Positions 8,756 through 16,776 of a stretch of DNA of 64,000 nt are shown here, piece after piece (position 1 is the first letter of the stretch; every line of letters starts with the position of its first letter). Origin of the DNA: Desulfurococcaceae archaeon MEX13E-LK6-19 (lineage in GTDB: Archaea; Thermoproteota; Thermoprotei_A; Sulfolobales; Desulfurococcaceae); assembly GCA_029637525.1 (NCBI GenBank), contig CP072660.1:310001-374000 (forward strand), written 5' to 3'. Both the position numbers and the translations under genes were made by a program. Below the pieces are notes generated by a model. The model did no database searches. It saw only the letters and a program-made list of their open reading frames with translations, and had not been told where the DNA came from.

Positions 8756-9726
8756 AGATCATGAATTCGTTTAACACTTTCAATCCCCCTGGTTTAACAC
8801 CTAGTTTAACGCCTTCCATGAGCCAGTTTAACACCGTGGTCTCACAGACCGTTAAACAGCTTTTAAGTGAAGAAACATTTAGGCAAGGATTGAGACAATA
8901 TATGTTCTCTAGATACGTTAGAGACGATGCTAGGCAGAGATATAACTATCTCGTGAAGCATCTAGTTGTTCTCGACGACCCAATGTATATAACAAGGCTT
9001 ACCCCTAGCCAGGCAGCGCATTTGCTCAGGGGAATAGCTGCTCTAAGAGAATACTTGAGGCTCTTGGGCTACAGTGGTATAGCCGAGGCGCTGGACTACT
9101 ACCTTAAACAACTAAGGAAACTTGCCCCGAGGAAACGATCCATTAGGCTGCTCGACTACGAGGCTGATAAAAGCATTATAGACAAGGCTCTCGAGCAGCT
9201 CAGGAAAGCCATTGTCTCACGTTCCATACTATGGAGTCTACTAGCGCTAATAGACTTCTACACAGGCCTGAGGGGAACAGAGCTTGTATGGCTATGGACT
9301 CGGTGGAGTAGCCTCAGGAAAATACACCATAACAGCACAGTGATAGTCGAGTTAGGCTACGAGAGAAGAAGCAAGAAAGCATGGATAACGATGATGCCCA
9401 TGGAGCTAGCAGCTATCTTGGATACATATATGTATAAGGTAACAGTAAACACCATCCAGGACGCAAGAGATAGGCTAGGCATCAGGTGGAGCTTGTTCAG
9501 GAAAGCACACCTAGCAATACTAAGCACGAAACTCATGGAGCACGAGATAGATCTACTCCAAGGAAGGATGGGAAAGATCACTGTGAAACACTATACTAAA
9601 CACCTTAGGGAAATAGCCGACAAATACATAGAAGCATACAAGCCCTACCTACCGCTTCTCAAGCTCTGGCACGAGAGCAAGAAGACGGCTAAACAAGAAC
9701 AAGAAGTCCTCGCCCTTCCTCGTTAG
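8725..9726 (+). CDS. SSV-type tyrosine integrase, C-terminal part (int(C))
   Basis: Catalytic portion of the integrase, cut from its N-terminus by integration. The open frame starts at a TTG inside the att site; the first ten residues are encoded by the 5S-derived repeat. Catalytic features are visible: TGLRGTEL (Arg183 in this numbering), KKAW (Lys217/218), RKAHL (Arg259/His262), GRMGKITVKHY with Arg281 and the nucleophile Tyr290. Joined in frame to the 83 codons at 27524-27772 it gives about 406 residues. Whether this truncated form is translated is unknown. Its 3' end overlaps the convergent winged-helix gene by 78 bp. Confidence 0.9.
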   Translation: MGRLRGLADPKIMNSFNTFNPPGLTPSLTPSMSQFNTVVSQTVKQLLSEETFRQGLRQYMFSRYVRDDARQRYNYLVKHLVVLDDPMYITRLTPSQAAHLLRGIAALREYLRLLGYSGIAEALDYYLKQLRKLAPRKRSIRLLDYEADKSIIDKALEQLRKAIVSRSILWSLLALIDFYTGLRGTELVWLWTRWSSLRKIHHNSTVIVELGYERRSKKAWITMMPMELAAILDTYMYKVTVNTIQDARDRLGIRWSLFRKAHLAILSTKLMEHEIDLLQGRMGKITVKHYTKHLREIADKYIEAYKPYLPLLKLWHESKKTAKQEQEVLALPR

Positions 9727-9915
9727 CCTTAGCCTTCTCTCCCTACCAGTCTCCTCTTCTAGCAAACCCCAAGACACCGCCAAGTCTACATAACGTGTAA
9801 TAGTAGAAGCACTACCGCCAACACACCTAACAAGCTGCGTAACATTCATAGAACCACTATCCCTGACACAAACAAGCATCCTATAAAGAATAACCAAATC
9901 AATACCCCTAGGCAC
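9649..9915 (-). CDS. Winged-helix DNA-binding protein
   Basis: 88 residues with a MarR/ArsR-like winged helix: ILYRMLVCVRDSG, MNVTQLVRCVGGSASTITRYVDLAVSWGLLEEE (recognition helix) and a wing with RRLRLTRKGEDFLFLF. GTG start. Its last 78 bp run antisense through the integrase C-terminal codons, a compact arrangement that could couple expression of the two. A 37-bp inverted repeat lies 42 bases upstream of its start. Likely an element-encoded regulator, perhaps of the integrase; target unknown. Confidence 0.72.
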   Translation of the reverse strand: MPRGIDLVILYRMLVCVRDSGSMNVTQLVRCVGGSASTITRYVDLAVSWGLLEEETGRERRLRLTRKGEDFLFLFSRLLALVPELEKR

Positions 9916-9957
9916 AGCAACTACACCACATGTAATACTCGTAAAACAGAGAAAAAG

Positions 9958-9994
9958 GTGTTAGGTAGAAGTCTGGCGGGTTTCTACCTAACAC
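9958..9994. repeat. 37-bp inverted repeat, copy 1
   Basis: Arms GTGTTAGGTAGA and TCTACCTAACAC around a 13-bp spacer; here pairing extends one base further into the spacer on each side. It lies between two divergently oriented genes, so it is upstream of both. Confidence 0.92.
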
Positions 9995-10032
9995 CCAATT
10001 TAAAAACCAAAGCAAATAGATCAACAATAGGG

Positions 10033-10245
10033 GTGGTTCTACTGGAGCAGCAGAGCACTCTTATTATTAGGGATTTGCAGAGCAGTGTCAGGCTTCTCAG
10101 GAAGCTCAGCAAGCACGGTACTGTTATTTATGCTGCGACAATAGTTGTTGTAAGGATTAATCCCAGGGTTTTAGGTGGCCTCATTAAAAAGAATAAGAAT
10201 GTTAAGGTGGTTGATTCAGTTGTTGTTTTACCGCAGCTAGCTTAG
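10033..10245 (+). CDS. Small unknown protein
   Basis: The frame is open from 9958, but that start falls inside the inverted repeat. GTG 10033 or CTG 10042 (behind GGGGTGG) are better candidates, giving about 67-70 residues ending in VVDSVVVLPQLA. The sequence alternates charged and hydrophobic segments (LIIRDLQSSVRLLRKLSKHGTVIYAATIVVVRINPRVL) and could form a small alpha/beta or ribbon-helix-helix-like domain, but I do not recognise it. It converges with the ATPase gene, overlapping by nine bases. A real gene is likely because codon usage and composition match its neighbours. Confidence 0.5.
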   Translation: MVLLEQQSTLIIRDLQSSVRLLRKLSKHGTVIYAATIVVVRINPRVLGGLIKKNKNVKVVDSVVVLPQLA

Positions 10246-11058
10246 GTTCTTTATTTCCGTAGAAGTATATGTATAGCCCTCGACGAGCTCTTCTGGAATA
10301 AGCCCTTTCTCAACAAGTACTTTGCCCAGCATTTTCTTCGCTAGCCTATGGTATCCGTCTCTGATTATGGAGTAAGCCCTGTACACTGGGTCAGGCAGAT
10401 AGACCACGTATTGATCGGAGCCTACGTCCTCGGTGTACAGCTTATTCATGTAATCACTCTCATCGAGCACGACGATATGGGCTTCAGCAACCTTCACCTT
10501 CAAGCCATTGATTATTTTCGTGCCTACACGCCTGACCCTGACATGCAGCGACTCGGGGTCCTCACGAACCCTGGGTGGAAGCTTCTTCTTTGTAGGAGTC
10601 GTGAACACTAGTACCTTGACATCGGTCCTCGAGGTATCAAACCAGTTCAAGAACCAGATCAGGTAGGGCCTGAGCTCTGGATGATACCAGAAATAAGTGC
10701 TAAGCCAGACGCCAGCATCATCCCATATAATTATATCATTATACTTCTTCAACGCATCAAAGAACTCTTTCGGCGTATGTACAATCCTATTAAGAGCCTC
10801 GAGGTAGGCCTCACCGCAGCTAAGCCCTTGTCTCATGAAGTATTGTGCTACAACCTTGAGTGCATAAGTAGACTTGCCAGCACCCCTGCGGCCAGTAATA
10901 ATAATTGGCTGCAGTTCATTACACTCAATAGCATCAAAAATAAACGATAACAGCAAGTAGTTCCTCTTCCTACACTCAACACCAACTATATCCTCATAAG
11001 CCTTCTCAAGCTCTTCACGCTCCTCATCCGAGAGAACAGAGAATACCTCAAGACTCAT
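10237..11058 (-). CDS. P-loop ATPase of the integrated element
   Basis: 273 residues. Walker A is IIITGRRGAGKST (about residue 53-65), Walker B is NDIIIWDDAG with the adjacent Asp pair, and VKVLVFTTPTKK resembles a sensor-1 strand. The protein lacks further domains I can name. ATPases of this size are common in crenarchaeal viruses and plasmids, where they serve in replication initiation, partitioning or DNA packaging; which applies here is not visible. A TTG at 11067 is also in frame; ATG 11058 is preferred. It is the last gene of a five-gene minus-strand operon and overlaps the preceding gene by 11 bp. Confidence 0.82.
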   Translation of the reverse strand: MSLEVFSVLSDEEREELEKAYEDIVGVECRKRNYLLLSFIFDAIECNELQPIIITGRRGAGKSTYALKVVAQYFMRQGLSCGEAYLEALNRIVHTPKEFFDALKKYNDIIIWDDAGVWLSTYFWYHPELRPYLIWFLNWFDTSRTDVKVLVFTTPTKKKLPPRVREDPESLHVRVRRVGTKIINGLKVKVAEAHIVVLDESDYMNKLYTEDVGSDQYVVYLPDPVYRAYSIIRDGYHRLAKKMLGKVLVEKGLIPEELVEGYTYTSTEIKNLS

Positions 11059-11416
11059 AGTCCTCAACCCTAGTCAGCCGCTGCACCTTCTTCCTAACAA
11101 GCAGGCCACGCCTATCAAGCAGCGAAGTAATCTTGTAGAGTAACTCGAGAAGCTGTCCACGATCCATGTTCTCCACATCTTTAATAGTCTCCAAAGGATT
11201 AAGATCGCTGCCATAAACATCCTCGGGAATAGAAGCAAGCAAAGCCTGCATCATACTCCTTGCATGAGCAAGCCTCATCTTATACTCATACTCTGGCAAC
11301 ATACTATGGATACCACCAAGGGCCCTAGCAACATCAATCAATAAGCCGCCAAGTTCATAACCATAAACTTGCTCCTTATACTTAACCCTATACTCGAGAC
11401 TCAACAGAATCACCAA
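11048..11416 (-). CDS. Hypothetical helical protein
   Basis: 122 residues, mainly helical (LGGLLIDVARALGGIHSML, MRLAHARSMMQALLASI, MDRGQLLELLYKITSLLDRRGLL) with a basic C-terminus. No family recognised. The GTG start overlaps the stop of the 39-codon gene upstream (TGGTGA) and its end overlaps the ATPase start, so translational coupling is likely and it may act together with the ATPase. Confidence 0.68.
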   Translation of the reverse strand: MVILLSLEYRVKYKEQVYGYELGGLLIDVARALGGIHSMLPEYEYKMRLAHARSMMQALLASIPEDVYGSDLNPLETIKDVENMDRGQLLELLYKITSLLDRRGLLVRKKVQRLTRVEDYES

Positions 11417-11529
11417 TAAGCCTTGATTACATCGTAGCCGTTTCTCTCTGCAATAGCTTCTACTTCTTTGAGGAGCATCCTAACATCCTTTGATCTTCTC
11501 TTTTTCTTTAGCACTATGTGGATGTACAT
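11410..11529 (-). CDS. 39-residue basic peptide
   Basis: A short frame read directly from the sequence: ATG at 11529, stop at 11410-11412. It begins MYIHIVLKKKRRSKDVRMLL and ends NGYDVIKAYW. It starts two bases after the stop of the Lys-rich protein gene and its stop overlaps the next GTG start, so it sits exactly in the only gap of an otherwise continuous operon. The first half is strongly basic. Function unknown; the tight fit is the evidence that it is a gene. Confidence 0.6.
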   Translation of the reverse strand: MYIHIVLKKKRRSKDVRMLLKEVEAIAERNGYDVIKAYW

Positions 11530-11531
11530 GG

Positions 11532-11924
11532 CTAGTCTTCCTTGTACTTCTCCCTATAGATCTCCCATGCTTCTTCGGCTGCATCTTCGTATATTTCAGC
11601 TACTTCTTTGAGCTCTCTTCTCTCCTTGGGGCTTATGATCGGGTTCTTAGAAGCTGCTTCGGCACGGTTGGCTGCATATTGTATAGCTCTTGCAATGGTT
11701 AGAGCGGTTTTTCTGCCAATCTTCTTCTTGCCAAGCCTGCCCTTCTTGAGAGCGTCTACGAGCTCCTGGGCAGCCTCTTTAGCTTCGTCAGGCTTCTTGA
11801 ACGATACTATATTGGCAAGCCATTTATGACGTGGTGGCTTGAAGAGCCCGTTGTCTTTACTCTTCTTGTTCTTTGACTTAGACTTGGATTTCTTGCTAAT
11901 CTTTTTCTTCTTTTTCTTCGCCAC
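11532..11924 (-). CDS. Lys-rich, probably DNA-binding protein
   Basis: 130 residues. The first 23 are almost only Lys and Ser (MAKKKKKKISKKSKSKSK and on), a disordered polycation that suits DNA or RNA binding. The remainder is helical: EAKEAAQELVDALKKGRLGKKK, then ALTIARAIQYAANRAEAASKNP, then an acidic end. I know no named family. In a mobile element such a protein could condense the genome or be packaged with it, as an inference. GTG start; it overlaps the upstream gene by 29 bp and leads into the 39-codon peptide gene. Confidence 0.72.
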   Translation of the reverse strand: MAKKKKKKISKKSKSKSKNKKSKDNGLFKPPRHKWLANIVSFKKPDEAKEAAQELVDALKKGRLGKKKIGRKTALTIARAIQYAANRAEAASKNPIISPKERRELKEVAEIYEDAAEEAWEIYREKYKED

Positions 11925-12207
11925 GGCCTACACCCGCCAAGAGTAGTTCTGCATCGGATATGAGTAGATCCTTCTTTGACTCAACAAAATCAACAGCTAG
12001 AGAAGCCCTGAGCGGTGGCGTGAGCTCTATTTCCTTCCCCAAGACATAGTTGATGCTTGCAACAAGCTCCAGCTCCTTCCTACAAGAAAAGCTGCTAAGA
12101 TACGGTAGTATCCTAGCCCATTCACCCAAGCTCTTCCTCAGTGCAGACAAGAGCGTTGTAAGAGAGCTCCTACCAACGAGGAGACCCTTGTCGAACTCCT
12201 TGCTCAC
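11896..12207 (-). CDS. Hypothetical protein, first gene of the minus-strand operon
   Basis: 103 residues, helical, with LSALRKSLGEWARILPYLSSFSC and VASINYVLGKEIELTPPLRASLAVDFVESKK. No family recognised. The GTG start has an excellent AGGTGAT upstream. The divergent promoter region to the membrane-protein cassette lies at 12208-12345. Overlap with the following gene indicates a coupled operon ending in the P-loop ATPase. Confidence 0.68.
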   Translation of the reverse strand: MSKEFDKGLLVGRSSLTTLLSALRKSLGEWARILPYLSSFSCRKELELVASINYVLGKEIELTPPLRASLAVDFVESKKDLLISDAELLLAGVGRGEEKEEKD

Positions 12208-12345
12208 ACAAGATCACCTATGCTACAAATATAAATATTATATGTAATAGGGAGCTGGCTGGAGCACAACATCATTTCTATGGCTAGCTCTACCCAGCTC
12301 GTTATTTCCTATAAAACACGAGATCAACAATTTGGGGAAAGTATC

Positions 12346-13488
12346 ATGACAAGTTCCAAGATCGCCAGAACTCTTGCCTTAATCCTAGTAGTTTTTGCCA
12401 TAATAATAGCACCAATAACCCCATTAGCCCAGACCCTCGAGGAAGAAAAGATAGTTGTTGTAAAAACCTATGACTTAAGCGATCCTACTATTCTTAGTAA
12501 CTTAACAACATATACGTATGATAAGGTCAGCAATGTACTACAGGCCTATGATAACACGACAACAAAAATAGCTGTTGATGGATACCTTTATCTCTCTGAC
12601 TTAAACACAAGCGATAACTATGTTCCAGCAATAGCATTCGACTTACAAGCTCCATCCCTAGACCTTAACAACAACGAGAAAATACTGTATGGATTACTTT
12701 TAAGCAACATCCTTGGCTCTGTAGCCATTGGCACGGTTACAGTTAATGAGACTACAGGACAAGTACTCAACGCCACTTTCATCAAGGTAGAGCCTTATTC
12801 AGACAACATCATTGTTGTCAGGACAGCAAGTGATGTAGTGATCTACACTGGTATAGGCAAGTTCTCTGTTCCAAGCGGCAAAGTAATGATTTACACCGAA
12901 AGCGAGGCCAGCATCCAGGGTATAAGCGAGATCGAACTAAGATCATTAGCTACACCACCAGCAGACTACCAATTAGTTAGGAGTGGCTCAGGCGAGGCCA
13001 CAGTCACCATAAGTGCAACAGGCACGGTAAGAGTATACTTTGACGAGACACATAGCACTGGTGATGCCGATCTATTTATCTTCGATTCAAATAACCCATA
13101 CTTCGCCGAGGCATCAGAGCAATGGAGCTGGAGCACACTACTAATGAGATGTAACCAATTCGCCTTTGCAGACGGTAGACCACAGTTTGTAACAATTGAA
13201 GCTCATGGACAGCTGAAATTCGTTGTAAAGAACTACCCAGGAAGCTATCTTGGTACACAGCCACAGTCATGGAACATCGCCATAGCGGTCCTATCCTCTT
13301 CAGAGACACCATCACCAACATTCACTATACAGAACGAGCAACCTAGCCAAACCCAGACACCTTCTGGTGTAGACTGGAGTAGACTAGCAAGCTACTTTAC
13401 AGGCAATCAGACTGCTATGACGGCTACCATCGTGATCATAATCATCATAGTGATGTTGCTGGCAGTAATTCTGCTATTAAGAAAGTAA
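12346..13488 (+). CDS. Exported glycoprotein-like membrane-anchored protein
   Basis: 380 residues from ATG 12346, which has GGGGAAAG upstream; an open frame to 12280 has no ribosome binding site. An N-terminal signal peptide (ARTLALILVVFAIIIAPI, then PLAQ) is followed by an extracellular region rich in Asn/Thr sequons and beta strands; a segment near the middle (TGTVRVYFDETHSTGDADLFIFD) recalls pre-peptidase C-terminal-like beta domains. A Ser/Thr/Pro/Gln linker and a C-terminal helix (MTATIVIIIIIVMLLAVILLL) anchor it outward. First gene of the membrane cassette. It could be a virion spike or cell-surface protein; the evidence is topology only. Confidence 0.78.
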   Translation: MTSSKIARTLALILVVFAIIIAPITPLAQTLEEEKIVVVKTYDLSDPTILSNLTTYTYDKVSNVLQAYDNTTTKIAVDGYLYLSDLNTSDNYVPAIAFDLQAPSLDLNNNEKILYGLLLSNILGSVAIGTVTVNETTGQVLNATFIKVEPYSDNIIVVRTASDVVIYTGIGKFSVPSGKVMIYTESEASIQGISEIELRSLATPPADYQLVRSGSGEATVTISATGTVRVYFDETHSTGDADLFIFDSNNPYFAEASEQWSWSTLLMRCNQFAFADGRPQFVTIEAHGQLKFVVKNYPGSYLGTQPQSWNIAIAVLSSSETPSPTFTIQNEQPSQTQTPSGVDWSRLASYFTGNQTAMTATIVIIIIIVMLLAVILLLRK

Positions 13489-13513
13489 TGATGCGGTGGT
13501 GGAAGTGAAGTGC

Positions 13514-14209
13514 ATGAAGACAATACTACCAATAACACTGTTGTTATTAGTACTCATATCACCAGCCATTATTGTTGCTGATGAAACAAGGCTTGCATGG
13601 GAAGACAGCGGCTATGACTTAGCACCAGGATATAGATACACTATTTCACTCCACGCCGAGGTATCGTGGACACATGATCTAGCACTGGCTGCTATCGAGG
13701 CTGGACCAGTCAAGGTTGCCGTGGAGATCTTTGACACTAATCCACCAGGCTATGTCACGCTTGGCACCAGGGTCTATGTGAACAACAGGGTCAGGTACAG
13801 CGGCGATGAAGTACAGTTTGGCCCAGGAAGCGGCGGCTCATACGATATCTCAGTGCAAATAAAGGTTGATTGGGACGGTAATGGTGAAGTCTATGTACAT
13901 GGACGTAGAGTAGCAGCATTCACTATCGAGAATCCCTGGGATATACAGCAGTTCACAGACAGGCGCAGTGGCCTCGGATACACGATACAGTCAAGTATTG
14001 TAATAGACTATCAGAGACTCCCACCGCCGTCAAGTGGTGACTCTAACACAATTATCGTACAACAGCCAAGCGAAAACCCGCAAGGCTTCGACTTCTTGGC
14101 CAGCCTTGGTGCTGCCACAGTTGTTTTTGTCCTCATACTGCTCCTGGGGATCGGCGGGATAATGCTCCTGATAGTCTTTAGTCAGGCTAGGCGTAGGGGG
14201 TGGATCTAG
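13514..14209 (+). CDS. Exported beta-rich protein with C-terminal membrane helix
   Basis: 232 residues. Signal peptide MKTILPITLLLLVLISPAII, then a beta-rich ectodomain (DLAPGYRYTISLHAEVSW, VYVNNRVRYSGDEVQFGPGSGG), a linker PSSGDSNTIIVQQPSENP, and a membrane helix (LGAATVVFVLILLLGIGGIMLLIVF) before RRRGWI. The frame opens at 13496 but ATG 13514 with GGTGGAAGTGAAG upstream fits better. The stop touches the ATG of the next gene. Same type-I topology as its two neighbours, so the three are probably components of one surface assembly. Confidence 0.76.
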   Translation: MKTILPITLLLLVLISPAIIVADETRLAWEDSGYDLAPGYRYTISLHAEVSWTHDLALAAIEAGPVKVAVEIFDTNPPGYVTLGTRVYVNNRVRYSGDEVQFGPGSGGSYDISVQIKVDWDGNGEVYVHGRRVAAFTIENPWDIQQFTDRRSGLGYTIQSSIVIDYQRLPPPSSGDSNTIIVQQPSENPQGFDFLASLGAATVVFVLILLLGIGGIMLLIVFSQARRRGWI

Positions 14210-15943
14210 ATGCCCAGGCGTATAGGAACAAACATACTACCCTGGATCATACTGGGACTGATAATGCTAGCCATAGTACTAATACCAACCATAATGATAT
14301 ACAACATATATAACCAAGTAACAAGACCACTCCAGGGACTACCACTAGTCCACGAGATACCTGCTAGCCAAGTCCAGGTGACAGTACAAACACTGAGCTT
14401 GGAGCCAGGCCAGGTCTATGAGCTGCAACTAACCAGTGATAACAGCCTAGTGTTCACGAAGACAAACAGGATACTAACAGAAGATATGACACTAGAACAA
14501 ACAACACTAAGTAGCGGCGACGTAATAGCACCACATCTATACGACTGGTTGTTTCCTGATGGTTATATGGATTGGATTGCCTACGACTATACAGAAACTA
14601 TAAGCGGTAGTTTTGTTGTTGAGGCTAGGGCTAGTGTCTTTGACACTAATATCAGGCATGTATTTAATACGAGGGCAAGGTCTGGCGTTGCTAATTATGA
14701 CTATAGCTTTGACTTCAAGTTCCAGAACGGTAATAGAATTCATGGCGATATAGGTAATGGCACGACATGGCTTACAACTGTTGCCGACGTTTATCCATTC
14801 TACTATGAGACCCATAGATTCTACAACATAACATACGAGGTCTACGAGACAGGCTACAAGATATATGTTGATGGCGAGCTAAAAGCTAGTGGAACATATG
14901 ACGTAAGCACGCCATTACTAACAGACGTAAATCATTATCCTATCGTCGGCGGCTCAATACCAACTCTCTCAACAGTATACGATAGAGTATTCTATGGATA
15001 CATAAGCTATGTAAGGGTGAAACAAGGGAGTACATTAAAGCTACTTCTTGACCCAATTGCGTTCAATGGAACACATTACTTCGACATAGTATCAGGCGCT
15101 GTTGGTACAGTAACAGGCGATGTACAACGAGTACCAGCCGAGCATACATGGCTATGGCTAATCAAGTCTCTAGAAACTGACGGTAAACTACATATTAAGT
15201 TTGTGCCACCAGGTGCTGTTCTTAGGATCACGTATAATGATCAGGTTTATGAGTGGCGTATTGATGGTAAGGCTAATGCTGCTGGGTTGATAGAGGACTA
15301 TGCTATTGACTTGTTGTCAGTCTTTGGTACTACAACATTAAGCAATGCTAAGGTTGAGCTTATATGGACCAATAAGGTCAGGTTCTATGCACCACCAGGG
15401 TTCACAGTAAAGGTGTCTAATGAGAACCTTACTATTGCTAAGAGAGTACCTGAGAACGCTAGCTATGTGGATATAGCGCTTGAGCCTGGCGTATATACTG
15501 TTGAGCTTCTTGCTGACCGTCAGGTTGAGCCGCATGTCAGCTTAATGCGTGATAACAACTATTATGTTATTGTTGTCCGTGACGAAAACTACTACGCTCT
15601 AGCAAACGCCACAGTGGTAGTCTATGCCAACGGCGTTGAGGTTGCCAGGGGTGTAACGGATGCTACTGGCAGATTCATAGTGCCAGCTAGCGAGCTCAAC
15701 AACACTGATACAATTAGAGTAGAAGTACTGGCACTATCAGCAGGCACATACTACACTACATCAAGAACCATAGAGCTAACCCAGGCAGCACCAGCAACCC
15801 AAACTCCTAGTCAAAACCAGCCAGTTAGCAGCGGCTCAGAATACATAATAGCCATTGATAGAACCAGGATAACAACCACCATAGTGATCATACTAGCCAT
15901 AATGTTTCTTGCAGTACTAGTTATAGCCTTCAGGAAAAGGTGA
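14210..15943 (+). CDS. Large exported protein with LamG-like and CarboxypepD-reg-like domains
   Basis: 577 residues. An N-terminal membrane helix (LPWIILGLIMLAIVLIPTIMI) without clear cleavage site, then a probable concanavalin/LamG-like domain at about 125-235 (YNITYEVYETGYKIYVDGELK is characteristic), a beta region, a carboxypeptidase-regulatory-like fold near 450-510 (ALANATVVVYANGVEVARGVTDATGRF), a Thr/Gln/Pro linker and a C-terminal helix (TTTIVIILAIMFLAVLVIAF). The LamG-like part suggests carbohydrate or surface binding. With helices at both ends it may be anchored twice. Candidate host-recognition protein; inference. Confidence 0.75.
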   Translation: MPRRIGTNILPWIILGLIMLAIVLIPTIMIYNIYNQVTRPLQGLPLVHEIPASQVQVTVQTLSLEPGQVYELQLTSDNSLVFTKTNRILTEDMTLEQTTLSSGDVIAPHLYDWLFPDGYMDWIAYDYTETISGSFVVEARASVFDTNIRHVFNTRARSGVANYDYSFDFKFQNGNRIHGDIGNGTTWLTTVADVYPFYYETHRFYNITYEVYETGYKIYVDGELKASGTYDVSTPLLTDVNHYPIVGGSIPTLSTVYDRVFYGYISYVRVKQGSTLKLLLDPIAFNGTHYFDIVSGAVGTVTGDVQRVPAEHTWLWLIKSLETDGKLHIKFVPPGAVLRITYNDQVYEWRIDGKANAAGLIEDYAIDLLSVFGTTTLSNAKVELIWTNKVRFYAPPGFTVKVSNENLTIAKRVPENASYVDIALEPGVYTVELLADRQVEPHVSLMRDNNYYVIVVRDENYYALANATVVVYANGVEVARGVTDATGRFIVPASELNNTDTIRVEVLALSAGTYYTTSRTIELTQAAPATQTPSQNQPVSSGSEYIIAIDRTRITTTIVIILAIMFLAVLVIAFRKR

Positions 15944-15949
15944 TCAGAA

Positions 15950-16774
15950 ATGTTTAAACCCAAGCCTTTTTTCTTTCTCACAATAATACTTGTCTTAATC
16001 ATAGCTTCTCCTGTTTTCGCTGAAGACAAAGAAGAGCTTAGGTTCTCTAATGATTGGCTGAAGGGTGTTGCTATTGTTGTTTATCAGAACCAGTATGGTA
16101 CTTGTTTCTGGGTGAACCCCAGTCATGTCGTTACGGCAGCGCATGTTGTGAACAACCAGCCTAACGCTGTTGTGACCATCATAAGGGGTAATGTCCATGC
16201 TAGAGGAGTTGTTGTAGCACTTGATACTCAGAGTGATTTGGCGGTGATATACGTTGAGAACTCTGGCCAGTTTGACAAATACATCTTCCCGCTGGCCGTC
16301 AGGATACCTGAGCCCTCGAGTACAATATACGTTATAGGTTATCCATTCGAGCTACTGCAGATAATGGGTAGCCTCGAGGCTCTTAGCGAGAACCCTAGGA
16401 TTCTCGAGAGCCGTCTAACATGGTCCGCCAATGGCTTGATCGAGCTGGGCGGAATCGTTGATGCTGGCAATAGCGGTGGACCTGTCCTGGACTACTACGG
16501 CAACGTTATTGGTGTCGTGAGCTTTGCGCTGCGTGGCAATGCTGGAGTACTCTACTTCGCCACAACGGTAGGCGCATTGAGAGAACTGCTTAGAGAACAT
16601 GGAATAGCCTACATCGAGGGAACAAGCAGCATACTCCCTGAATCCATAGTACAAGACCCATTCGTGGCAGGCGCAATAGCAGGGGCATCAGCTGGCCTAG
16701 TCCTCGACATACTCATCCTCGCTACAGGCACAGGACTGGGAATACTCATAGCCTCAAAAAGGAGGCGAAGATAA
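15950..16774 (+). CDS. Secreted HtrA-like serine protease, membrane-anchored
   Basis: Trypsin-fold protease with a complete catalytic triad: TAAHV (His65), DTQSDLAV (Asp96) and GNSGGP (Ser175). A signal peptide occupies residues 1-24 and a C-terminal hydrophobic region (AGAIAGASAGLVLDILILATGTGLGILI) precedes RRR, so the protease domain faces the outside. No PDZ domain is present; at 274 residues it is a minimal HtrA/DegP-type core. It stands six bases after the LamG-like gene and two before the next gene, within the structural cassette. It may process the neighbouring surface proteins; this is inferred from position. Confidence 0.87.
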   Translation: MFKPKPFFFLTIILVLIIASPVFAEDKEELRFSNDWLKGVAIVVYQNQYGTCFWVNPSHVVTAAHVVNNQPNAVVTIIRGNVHARGVVVALDTQSDLAVIYVENSGQFDKYIFPLAVRIPEPSSTIYVIGYPFELLQIMGSLEALSENPRILESRLTWSANGLIELGGIVDAGNSGGPVLDYYGNVIGVVSFALRGNAGVLYFATTVGALRELLREHGIAYIEGTSSILPESIVQDPFVAGAIAGASAGLVLDILILATGTGLGILIASKRRRR

Positions 16775-16776
16775 AT

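Noticed and set aside
9958-10032. Start of the small gene within inverted repeat copy 1
   Set aside because: Translation from there would have no ribosome binding site and encode the repeat arms; the later GTG/CTG starts fit better.
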